Assembly: GCA_030247845.1 (NCBI GenBank)
Contig: JAPDRP010000030.1
Span: 480,397 to 544,396, forward strand
Length of the DNA: 64,000 bases
Direction: 5' to 3'
Origin: Coniosporium tulheliwenetii
Taxonomy: Eukaryota; Ascomycota; Dothideomycetes
This document shows, piece after piece, positions 54,637 to 64,000 of this stretch; the first letter of the stretch is position 1, and every line of letters starts with the position of its first letter. The notes beneath the pieces are model-generated. The model had not been told where the DNA came from, made no database searches, and saw only the letters and a program-made list of their open reading frames with translations. A program made the position numbers and the translations under genes.

Positions 54637-55056
54637 TTAAGGACGCAATATAAGCAAGGAGAAAGACTATTCCGCCTACGGAGATGCTTACTTATACATT
54701 ATAGGCTCGTTGAGGTGTAAGGATTTGACTAGATTGGGTCGGCATAGTGGCAACTTTAGTGGACGATTAGCTTCTTGCTACCATGCCTTCCATCGGTAGA
54801 GTTAGGCTCCAGATAAAACGACAATGAACTTCGCGGAGTTGCGACTTAGGCGGGAGGTGACTTGGCGTTTACCCCGCACCATGCGGGTGATAGGGGGCGA
54901 TGCGATCGAACTACTGTCGTTTCGGAAATGTCTGAGACTCGCCTAGCGGCCCGTCATCGGTAGACATTGAACCTCACCCCAATTCACTATGGGAGGCGAT
55001 GCCCACTTATGACACCACGCTGCAGTTATTTTTGAGCTTATTTTTGAGGCTATTCG
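54637..55056. other. Upstream of the Tc1 transposase
   Basis: 420 bases. It should hold the C2H2 promoter and the left terminus of the Tc1 element, but I could not identify a matching inverted repeat on the right side. Confidence 0.4.
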
Positions 55057-56075
55057 ATGTCTCGCCTACCTGATGGAGTCGTTAATCGTGTACTACAATA
55101 TCTCGACGCGAACAAGCCGGTTAACGAGATAATCGAGCGTTTCAAGGTGTCTAGAGCGACTGTCTTTAGAATCCGACTCAGCTACGACGTGTTTGGTACT
55201 CCCTATCCACCTAAGCCTGTCAAATTAGGTCGCCCAAAGGCACTGCTCCTTGCTGAAGAACTGGTGATGGATGACATCATCTGGTGTTGAGTTTCTGCTG
55301 GCTAACTATATTGCAGAAGCTGCTCGACTACCTCGAAGATCGCCCTACTGCCTACCTCGATGAGCTTCAGGACTTTGCATACGAAGAGTTTGGCGTTCAT
55401 GTGTCAATAAACACGATATGGAGGACGCTTGCCTCCCATAAATGGTCAAGGAAGGCTGTACAGCGTCGAGCTGCGGAGAGATCTCTTGATCTCCGGCTTG
55501 CCTGGAAGGGCAGACAGACCAATTGGGGCCCATATGAGCTTGTATTCATCGATGGGTCGGGTGCGAATGAGCGTACAGGCGATAGAAAGTACGGTTGGTC
55601 ACCTCGTGGCCTCCCTGCTGCTGTATCGACACCATACCAGCGCTCTGAGCGATGGAGCGTGCTGCCAGCACTTACTATTAACGGTTATTTGGGCGATCCT
55701 TTGATCGTTCAAGGCTCTATAACCGCAGAGATATTCGCCACTTGGCTGGAGCTCTTTGTTCCGCCTCTCTGCGAGTCACGGCCGGGCAGGCGTTCGGTGC
55801 TGGTGATGGATAACGCCTCAATTCATCGATCGAAGCGTATACAAGAGCTTTATGACGCGGCTGACGTGGATCTTGTCTTTCTACCACCATACTCACCAGA
55901 TTTCAATCCCATTGAGGCGACATTTGGCGATCTGAAGGCCTGGATAAAGAGGAATTACAAGCTAGCGGAGGGCTTTGAAGACTTTGGTGGATTCTTGCAC
56001 TATGCTATTCAGCAGACAGGTGGTTGCAACGCTCGAGCTCATTTTAGAAAGGCAGGATATCGAGTAGAGGAGTAG
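55057..56075 (+). CDS. Tc1/mariner transposase, DD34E, one intron
   Basis: Exons 55057-55263 and 55317-56075 give 966 nt, 321 residues; the 53-nt intron has a GGCTAAC branch point and TTGCAG. An N-terminal helix-turn-helix (VNEIIERFKVSRATVFRIRLS) precedes the DDE_3 core. The catalytic residues are Asp148 (VFIDGSG), Asp234 (VLVMDNASIH) and Glu269 (SPDFNPIE), which gives the canonical 34-residue spacing of Tc1 elements. The third acid is in place, so all three catalytic positions are filled. No stop or frameshift is visible. Inverted ends were not found; the right side runs 195 bases into the next hAT terminus, so the element may be cut there, in which case the transposase may still act on related copies elsewhere. 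Confidence 0.9.
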
Positions 56076-56270
56076 TAGATTGGTAGAAACAATAAATATA
56101 GCTACAATTTGCGCTTCTCCTTCCAAGTCCTTGCTTCTTTATGTATCCTGAGCAACATACCAGATTTAAAGTCCAAGGCAGTCCACTTCTCATCAGATAT
56201 CTTTATCATACCGTCAAAATCGTACTCCTCCGACACGAGTCTATCGCATATGGTGTCCAGAAGCTCATGA

Positions 56271-59200
56271 CAGTGCTGTCAACAGTCAGTAGTACGGTCC
56301 GCCCGTCTGACCGACTGCCTGCCAAGACGCAGTCAGTCCGTAGTCGAAGCTGAAAGGTACCGTACATAGTCGGGCCGTACAAAACCAGACCGTCGACTGA
56401 GCTACTGTCTCAGATTTGGCGGGAAGAAGGTGTTGACGCGACTTTTTGGTGTTGCAAAGCGCGCCTCTTTGCGCCACCGTCATCTAATTCAGTCTAGAGT
56501 GCGTTTTAGTATGGGCACTACACATAAAATCGGGTAGTGCTCTTACTCTATTAGTAGTAGCTCAAGGACGCACGCTTTCTCGTACTTTCTCACGCGTTTG
56601 TTATGGTGTTGATGATTATACACCTTTGATCCTAATCATCAACACGATCGCTATTCTTGCTGTATTATTGTGATATGCCATCCAATACCATTAGACAATG
56701 GACCGTACGTACCGCAGGCGAATCCACACCTTCAATCGACTCTAATTCCGCTTCAAATTCAATCAACTCAACCCCGAACACCACCGCTACGAGTATCATC
56801 CAAGACCCAACACCAACACCCCCATCTCGTACTCGTGATGCACCGCTATCGCATGCGCCGCGTTCTATTGACAAGAATCGCTCCTGCCGCTTCGAAATTG
56901 ATTGGAGAGCTCTCCGCTACAAATGCTAACCGCTTACTGGTATTGTTGGCTGGAGATTAAGGGATAAGCGCGTACAAGGAGGTGAATCGAAGGTCTCGTC
57001 AATATGGCTTCATGGTGCGGATCTTGAATGGGAGCAGCCAGGGAAGCCTTCCAAGCGCTTGTTTCTCTGCAAACGCTGTCACCAAGCTCGTCAACACGCT
57101 CAAGCTCTTCTCATAGTTAATGGCACAGCTCACATCAAAGACCACCTGAGAAGCCGTCATCGAATCGACGTCAATGGCGAGCAGCTTCCTCCAGCGACCA
57201 CGCCGGCCTCACCGTGGCAGCAATCTCTGTCCATTCCATCCGCCGCAGATGAGGCCTTTGACGATAAGGCGTGGTTCCAAGCCTTTTCTGACTGGGTGAT
57301 CACGCAGAATATCAGCTATAACTCTGGAACGTCCAAGGATACGAGAGCAATATTTACGATGTTGAAGCCGAAGCTCAAGACAGTAATATATAGCTCTCAC
57401 AACAGCTTATCGAAGCAGATCCTAGACGCATACAAATATCGCCAAGTCGACGTCAAAGCTCGCCTTCTCTCTGCGAAGAGCCACATCACCATTAGCTGTG
57501 ATGTTTGGAGCTCTCAAACAACCTAGCTTTGCTAGGGGTTGTCGCTCACTTTCTTGATCGAAACCATCGGTTACAATCTGCGCTAATTGGCTTACCTCGT
57601 CTGTATGGAGCCCATGATGGGGTGAACCTAACGGAGACTCTATTCCCGGTGCTTGAGAGGTATGGGATCTCTCAAAAAGTACGGACCGTCATGATGGACA
57701 ATGCTTATGCCAACGATACTCTAATGGATCACCTCTGTACGCGGCTTACAAGCTTGCAAAAACGCGGCCGCCTCCGCTGCGTTGGCCATATATTCAATCT
57801 CATCGTCAAAGCGAGCCTTTACGGTAAAGGGGTTAACGATTTCGAGCGTAATATCATCGGTTGCAGTGATAAAGAACACTTCAACCTCTGGCGGCGATTT
57901 GGACCGATTGGGAAAGTCCATAACTTCGTTAAATGGGCTTGCAGATCTATTGGTCGAAGGGAGCAGCTTACAAAGTATCAAGAGATGGCTGCCATTGAGG
58001 ATGAGCTCTATGATTGGGTGGAGCGAGTTCTTATCAAAGATGGAGGTGTACGCTGGAACTCCACCTACATGATGCTAAAGCGCGCGAAGCAGCTCCGTCA
58101 CGCTATTCAGCTGTTCCAAGCCAACCATCATCAATTGGACGACGAAGACGACGATTCTGGATACAGTCCAACCGATGATAGGATTACCTGCGATGACTGG
58201 AACGAAGTCGACCGCTTTCTCGAGCTTCTCAAGCCTATCGCCACCCTGACCAAGTTCTTAGAAGGGAATCCGGGTACAACTGAATATGGATCTCTCTGGA
58301 CGGGTTTTCCTGCACTCAATATTCTCACTCAGCATCTTGAGAAGGCAGTTGACGCAACCGAAGATGAGCCACCTTCGTACTTTAAAGACTGTGTGCTTAT
58401 GGGCAAGCAGAAGCTCGACAAGTACTGGGATAAGCTCTCAACAGAGACGCCTTACTACGTCGCGGCAACAATTCTTCATCCCTTATTAAGACTCCATTAC
58501 TTTAAAGACAAGTGGAGAAAGTACCCTGAGTGGCGCAAGCGAGCAAAGGCACAGATGGAGAAGTTCTATAAAGAGTATGTGGCAGATTTACAGGCGGAAG
58601 AGGAGGAGGCGGTTGAGGATAGTGAGATCCAATCCGCAGAGAAGCTCGAAGACGAAGATCTGAGTAACCCGAAGCGCGCTTTTCGTAACCATCTAGTTGT
58701 TGACGAAGAGTACACCTCATTTAGCCAGCCGAAGCGAAGAGAGATTGAGTCGGAGCTCGCTGCGTACCTAGAGCTCTGCTTTACTAAGAACGAGAAGGAG
58801 GCGATTGACTACTACAACCCGCTAGCATGGTGGATTGAGCAGTCAAAGATGACTAAAAATCCCTTCCCGACGCTTACAAAAATGGCCTTTGATCTCTTTT
58901 CGATCCCAGCGATGTCTTCCGACTGTGAGCGAGTCTTTAGCGAAGCAAAGAAGCTCATCTCTGACGAACGCAACTGCCTCTCCGCGGCATTGATCGAAGC
59001 GAACGAATGCCAGAAGAATTGGCTACGGCGAGGCCTTGTTCACACCTACCTCTGAGCAAACGACGGCACCGGTGCATATGGATAATATTGGATGGGATGG
59101 AACAAGGCGGGAGAGATCCTTTTCAGTCAATATGGTGGTGTTCGTAGGCGGAAGTACTGTCGCTTTGCCCCACCGCTAGAAAAACATCACTGGTTACCCG

Positions 59201-59355
59201 ATTAGGCAATTACGGTCGAACTACGACGTAACTACGACGTAACTACGTCGTAGACAGCCCCAAAAGCCGCCGTCGGGGCGTAGGAGGTGAGTTTTGAGCG
59301 CGGGCGGGCCGTAATTGAGCTGCCTACGGCTACCGACTGACTGTTGACAGGACTG
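56271..59355 (+). mobile_element. hAT element
   Basis: Left end CAGTGCTGTCAACAGTCAGT (56271) and right end, read inwards, CAGTCCTGTCAACAGTCAGT (59355). Flanking octamers GCTCATGA and ATGACATC do not match. Contains one frameshifted transposase. Confidence 0.85.
56675..59055 (+). pseudogene. hAT transposase with in-frame stop and one frameshift
   Basis: Starts MPSNTIRQWTVRT (56675), a Ser/Thr-rich stretch, then IDWRALRYKC and a TAA (about 56927). The same frame continues into GWRLRDKRVQGGESKVSSIWLHG and a BED finger (LFLCKRCHQARQ and HIKDHLRSRHRIDV). At the core start ISCDVWSS one base is missing (about 57518), and the frame then shifts to NLALLGVVAHFLDRNH. It runs on with RTVMMDNAYANDT, RCVGHIFNLIVKASL, GGVRWNSTYMMLKRAK and the dimerisation domain PLAWWIEQSK, SSDCERVFSEAKK to 59055. 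The TAA could instead lie in an unrecognised intron. If that is so, the single base loss is the only clear lesion. Confidence 0.87.
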
Positions 59356-59545
59356 ATGACATCTCTGTTCCTGTCAGGCACGAGATTGCTGTGCTTAGTC
59401 AAGTATGCTCACTGTCAACGAAACAGCCCGGCGAGCAGAGGACCAAGCTTCTTGTTGAGACCGCTGACGGTCTGTTTATCTACGCTGCGACAGCACGTCC
59501 GTTCATCAAGAGTGCTTGTATCTTCTCAACAGCAGATCGGACAAC
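59356..59545 (+). pseudogene. NLR (NACHT/STAND) fragment
   Basis: In one frame from the hAT edge this reads DDISVPVRHEIAVL and then LLVETADGLFIYAATARPFIKSA. The second block is the conserved segment just after the NACHT core in fungal NWD-type proteins (EraxLFIYAATVCRFI-like). It is about 60 residues long, has no start, and then dissolves. It lies next to the NACHT-ANK gene but on the opposite strand, so it is a separate gene remnant, cut on its left by the hAT element. Confidence 0.62.
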
Positions 59546-59563
59546 GTGTACAATTCGCTGATT

Positions 59564-62015
59564 TTATCCAGTTCCCCCACCATCAGTCCAGTTCTTGTCC
59601 TTATGGTCGAGTGCAGCACGACAGCTTACGGTTGCCGGGCCTTGTAGCTGGAGCAGCTTGACCACTGCCTCATGCCCGTTCCGTGCCGCCCGCAACAGCG
59701 GCGTCCAACCGTACATATCCACCGAGTCCACGGCCGCCCCCTTCTCGAGCAACAGCTTGACCACCGCCTCGTGTCCCTTCTCTGCCGCCCGTAATAGCGG
59801 CGTCTCACTACAGCCGTCCACTGAGTCGACGGCCGTCCCGTTGTCGAGCAGCAGCTTGACCACTGCCTCGTGCCCCTTCTCTGCAGCCAGTGACAGCGGC
59901 GTCATACCGCGGTTGTTCTCTGAGTCCACGGCCCAACCCTTGTCGAGCAGCAGCTTGACCACTGCCTCATGCCCCTTCTCTACCGCCCGCAATAGCGGCG
60001 TCGAACCATCCTCGTCCACCGAGTCTACGGCCGCCCCACTGTCGACCAACAGCTTGACCACTGCCTCGTGCCCGTTCTCCGCCGCACAGCACAGGGGAGT
60101 TCGGCCAGTGGTGTCTTTAGGGTCAACCACATCCGAATATCTTAGTAGCTCGTCTAATGTATCCTTCAACCCGAAGAATGAACAGATATGTAGGTTAGAC
60201 ACGTTCTTTGGGATAAACTGGCTGTACCCAGGATATCTGTAACTTCCAGACATCATGACTTGAGTTGCGCAAGAGACCTTCTGATCATCCCGCAGGAACT
60301 GTAGAGCAAGATCTTTAACACTCAGCTCCGCCCCGCCTTTGGCGTGTTTGCCCCAGTATCGTGCGGCATACTCGAGTAGAGCATGCTCTTGCAGCCGCCC
60401 TTCGAAGAGTTCATCACTGGAGCAGCGCCCAGTGCTGAAAGTATCAAAAGATAAGTACGTAAGACATATCTTCGCAATATCTTCCTGAGCCTTTGGGAAA
60501 AAATCATGCTTCTCTCTTCCAGATATGACTGCGCGGTTTCGTGCACCAATCGTATCATCTGGCTTTCTTGGTCAATCGTAACTAGACCAGCACATACTGA
60601 CGTGAGTCGAGACCTCGCTGGGATCGCGCTTTGGTCTAGTCGTCCCATGCCTAGCTCAACAGAAAGAGCGTGTTGAAGTTCTTCTACGCTTATTGGCCTC
60701 ATGGTATGAGAGATCCACAGCAGCACTTGCTTGGCTCTGGTGCGAACGTGGGCGGGTTGATCTTCAATCCTCTTCATGGCCTCATCGTATGAGGCAAAGA
60801 GCCCTGTGGGCAAGGCGTCCAGAGCAAGGCATACGGCCTTTCGGTTGTCGAGTCCAGCAAGAGACGAGGTGTGCAGTCGGCAGAGTAGGAACCTTGCTCT
60901 TGATTAGCAATAGTCTGATGCCGTCTTGGGTTACTCTCCCCTTACATTCCGCGTGACTTCTGCTCAATTGTGGTCACCATTCTTCCATGCATATCCGGAT
61001 ACTCATCAATAACATCTGCCAACTCAGCCTCTCCTTTAATGCGGTCTTCTAAGTACCTCCTAACATCGTGAGCGCTAGCGTACACTTCAAGGCTTGGGAA
61101 CGAATCGAAATGGCGTCCAATATTTGGTGAATCTGGTCGCGAGGTAACCATGATGCGAGCATCTGCCAGCTGGAGGACTGGTTTAATAAGATCCCGCGCA
61201 GCATCTTTGGTGCATTCGTCCAACGCGTCGATGACTATGAATACCTCGGAGAAAAGGTGCATCACTGAGTTCAAGATGTCGACGCATTCACCTAGTCCTA
61301 GCCGTGTTCCCCTCTTCTTGTGGTCCTCGTATGTCGATTTGATGTTCTCAGGCAATATGGATGTTTGCTCAAGCAGTTGTTGTACCAGACTCGATAGCAA
61401 TTCTGTTGCCGTCTGATTTTGTCGGTCGTTGTAGTCGCAATAGATGCATGTTACTCCAACTGATGCATCCTCAGCTCGGCGTTTGAGAAGAAGATCGACC
61501 ACGATAGAACTACAACACCGGGAGGTTAATATCGTCTCCTGCCAGCAAAAGCGTTGTATGACGCGGTTCAACCTAAGAACAGTTTTGCCAGAGCCCGCTG
61601 TGAGCGCATCAGCGAAGACGTGTAGGTTTTCAGGTCGAGTGGGGTATCATACGTATTCCAGGGCACCACAGCACTCTTATAGTCCCCTTGAGCCAGTTCT
61701 GAAACCTTGCATCCTCGAGGAACCAAGTTCCAGTACCATCATGCCGCTGGCTCAGAATGTCTCGATGCCTGGTCCAGAAGTTCAACGGGCTGATCCAGTC
61801 CAGTATCTCTTCGCCTGCTGGCCCATCACCGTGCAGTTGCAAGTCTTAGCTGTTCTCAGGACACTGCTGGATGTTGTAGTAGCTTTGGGCAGAGGCTTAC
61901 TGTAGTCAACATCGCGCCCGGCATGTTGGTCACCTTGAAACACAGGTCCACCATGACTTGAAACATCGCCGTAGTAGGTGCAGGGCTGTTTTCGGTCCTG
62001 ATGAGAGGCTGACAT
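59564..62015 (-). pseudogene. NACHT-ankyrin NLR-type protein, two frameshifts
   Basis: Exons 62015-61901, 61817-61653, 61597-61573, 61509-60946 and 60894-59564 join in frame up to the last. Starts MSASHQDRKQ; short N-terminal region, then ILDWISPLNFW and the NACHT P-loop WCPGIPGSGKTVLSSIV, built across two introns. Walker B is VFIVIDALDECT and sensor-like IMVTSRPD follows. RSRGMFLL and the winged-helix-like RPISVEELQHAL come next. A five-A run at 60839-60843 shifts the frame, and a second shift falls near 60515 (EERS to HDFFPKAQED). The C-terminus holds five ankyrin repeats to 59564. NLRs of this type sense cues and trigger fungal cell death or immunity; effector and ligand are unknown. Frameshifts in an A run may be sequencing error, so it could be functional. 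Confidence 0.85.
59657..60152 (-). repeat. Five near-identical 99-bp ankyrin units
   Basis: The CTTGACCAC-type block recurs at 59657, 59756, 59855, 59954 and 60053, exactly 99 bases apart each time. Each unit encodes a 33-residue ankyrin repeat around GHEAVVKLLL. Differences cluster in the residues before TPLLRAA. Confidence 0.92.
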
Positions 62016-62492
62016 GACGTGTATCACTATCGAATGTAGTATCCGATGCAGAGTAGTGGTGCCGCTCTCCAGATTCAATCCGCTTAGTCGAGTCGCGGGC
62101 TGGTGCGGCTACAGTTAGATTAGCCAAGCAAAGTCTCCACGGTTTAGCCGGGAGCCCTACCAAAATTCGTATGCAGCTCCCCAACCCCCTGTGGAGCATC
62201 ACCCGCACCACCATGCTGCGCGTCCCATTAGCTGCGATCTCACCCAATATCAGGCGCCCAGGGGGCTGAACTATCACCAGATCAGCGCGTATATATCGTA
62301 GGATTAATTGATCACGGAGCCTCAGTTGCTGAATTAGCAGCTAAACTGCGGTGCTCAGAACAGCGAATTTTGCTGTATGTACCTTCAACTTCTACCCAAC
62401 ACAACGTATATAAATATAGCCTCGATGGCTTTCACAATGCGGCAGATTCAAGCCCTGTATTATCGCATCGTTTAGAAGTTTTACCAGCTACG
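62016..62492. other. Intergenic, NLR upstream region
   Basis: 477 bases between divergent starts. CTCAGTTGCTGAATTAGCAGC near 62324 might be part of a hAT terminus, but no partner is in the window. Confidence 0.4.
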
Positions 62493-64000
62493 ATGGCCGC
62501 TTCTACAACCTCTACAACCGAACTTTCCTCTCGCGATGACCTCACCCAGCTTCACGCCAGTTCGGGCCCCCTACGAGAGCTCTATGAGCCACGTATACGC
62601 GATTCTGATGGCTATATCTTCAATTCGGAGGTGTTCGCTGGCTTCGACCTGATCAAGAAGCCTGTTGGACCTGTAAGGAAGCCTCGTTCAAGCCATATCT
62701 GGCACCACGGCTTCACCGTGCAGAATCGGGTCAATAAGCGGCTATTCTGGGCATGCCGTTACTGCAACGATCAGGCCAGAGTTACTAAGTACTGCGCGAA
62801 ATCAACAGCTCATGCAGCTGATCATCTACGACAGGCTCACCGTATTACTAAAAGAGGCCTCCAAGCTACAACTCACTCCATTGGCCACCGATTCAACCAC
62901 GGAACCATCATCGCCTGATGGGACTCCTCTCACCCTCTGCTCCGCGCCGCCGCCTCGATCGGTACCGGTTCTTCGCTCGAATGATTGAGATGATTATCAA
63001 AAACAACCAGTCCTTAGGTACAATCGTCTCAGATGAATACCTATCGGTTCTTCAAGTGGTGGCAGGTGGGGAGACCGATCTTAATGAGGTTATGCCTTAT
63101 AGTTCTACAACGATACGGCGATGGATTATAAGGCTATATTTAGGCCTCAAACGAACTATCCTTCCAAAGCTCCAACGAGCCAAGGGCTGTATCAATATCA
63201 GCTTCGACCTCTGGACCTCCTCAAACGACCTTCCGCTCTGTGGCATCGTTGGCCATTCTATTAACGAAAACGGCAGATATACCTCGCTCCTGCTTGGCCT
63301 TCCGATGCTCTGCGGTCAGCACTCCGGCATCAATATTGCAGCTGTTGTTACAAACCTTATCCGAACGTACAATATTGCCGATTCTCTTGGATACTTTATG
63401 CTTGACAATGCTCCAGCCAATAGCGTAGCGATCGAGGAGCTGGCAAAGACCTTTCGATTTAACGCAAAGCATAGTCGGCTACGCTGTGCCGGCCATATTA
63501 TTAACCTCGTCGCAAAAGCGATGCTTATTGGCACGAGTATTCAGGCGTTCACTAACGTCAGTGGCCAAGAGATTGAGGATGCAGCTACAGAGCTTCAATA
63601 CGCCCACGACGAACGAGCTCTGATAGAGTAATGGCGGAAGAAAGGCCCTGTCGGCAAGCTTTATAACGTCGCACGGCATGTTCGTGGATCACCTCAACGA
63701 CGACAGCTTTTCGAATCACTGCAGCGCCAAGAAGCTGAGTATGAAACGATCCTACGTGTCGTGATTGACGGCGGCGTACGCTGGAACGCCGTGTATTATA
63801 TGATTGATCGCGCGGTCAAGCTGCATCAATCCATTCGCGTATACATTAGTAACGCATCGACCGACGACCCCGACTTGGTAGAGGATTACCTCACCGCTGA
63901 TGATTGGGCCGAGCTTACTGAGATGAAGGAGCTGTTGAAGCCGTTGAAGGCCGCTACAATGGTCCTTGAGGGCAATGCCGTAGAGGAAGCAAAAGGAGCG
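62493..64000 (+). pseudogene. hAT transposase, partial at window edge, decayed
   Basis: Start taken at MAASTTSTTELSS (62493). A BED-like finger follows (FWACRYCNDQARV and HAADHLRQAHRI). The frame shifts near 62890 to RYRFFARMIEMIIKNNQ, and the core continues with SFDLWTSSNDLPLCG, YFMLDNAPANS and RCAGHIINLVAKAML. A TAA follows at 63629-63631 (ALIE-stop-WRKKGPVGKLYN), where related proteins have Gln, so CAA to TAA is likely. The same frame resumes after it with VIDGGVRWNAVYYMIDRAVK and runs off the window. The dimerisation domain lies beyond 64000. It is close in kind to the element at 50492 but a separate copy. Confidence 0.85.

Noticed and set aside
59595..60242. Plus-strand Ser/Thr-rich ORF of 215 residues
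   Set aside because: It is the antisense of the ankyrin repeats and repeats with the same 99-base period.
1..64000. tRNA, rRNA and CRISPR features
   Set aside because: No T-loop signature in a cloverleaf context, no rRNA sequence and no array of regularly spaced identical repeats was seen by eye.

Overview
The window looks like a transposon-dense, low-synteny accessory region of a filamentous ascomycete (Pezizomycotina). Genes carry short GT-AG introns (44-83 nt, with CTAAC or CTGAC-like branch points). The protein families are typical of that group: HET-domain, Zn2Cys6 transcription factor, NACHT-ankyrin, OrsD-type zinc-finger, Tad1-like LINEs, fungal piggyBac, and Fot1/pogo, Tc1 and hAT transposons. 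One Tc1 relic carries only stop codons that C-to-T or G-to-A changes explain, which suggests repeat-induced point mutation (RIP). The species cannot be named from the sequence.

Layout. 0-6 kb: the 3' part of a HET gene, a hAT remnant, and a complete seven-exon Zn2Cys6 regulator. 6.8-17.3 kb: two Tad1-like LINEs tail to tail, one broken and carrying a 201-bp hAT MITE, one with an intact 1269-residue ORF2. 18-27 kb: an apparently intact piggyBac transposase, a hAT N-terminal fragment, an apparently intact three-exon hAT element, and a decayed second piggyBac. 28-35 kb: host-like accessory genes (orphan ORF, F-box-like gene with one nonsense codon, possible PD-(D/E)XK protein, small DUF7587-like protein). 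35-42.7 kb: Fot1-like relic, AT-rich tract, RIP-type Tc1 relic, third piggyBac, and a 270-bp palindromic MITE. 42.9-46 kb: an intact MFS transporter and a Ras-2/RasB-type GTPase with a pogo fragment between them. 47-56 kb: second pogo relic, an OrsD-like gene cut by a hAT element that itself carries a second 201-bp MITE, a C2H2 gene, and an intact DD34E Tc1 transposase. 56-64 kb: two more hAT elements around a NACHT-ankyrin NLR pseudogene and a small second NLR scrap.

Functional picture. Host genes are scattered singly and share no obvious pathway. The HET and NACHT-ANK genes belong to fungal self/non-self recognition classes. Most of the interest lies in nested insertions with readable target-site duplications, an intron present in one of three piggyBac copies, near-identical ankyrin units, and a Ras paralogue with changed switch residues. 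Splice models were built by eye. For the TF, hAT, MFS, Ras, C2H2, Tc1 and piggyBac genes, the exon lengths sum to whole codon numbers and frames agree across junctions.
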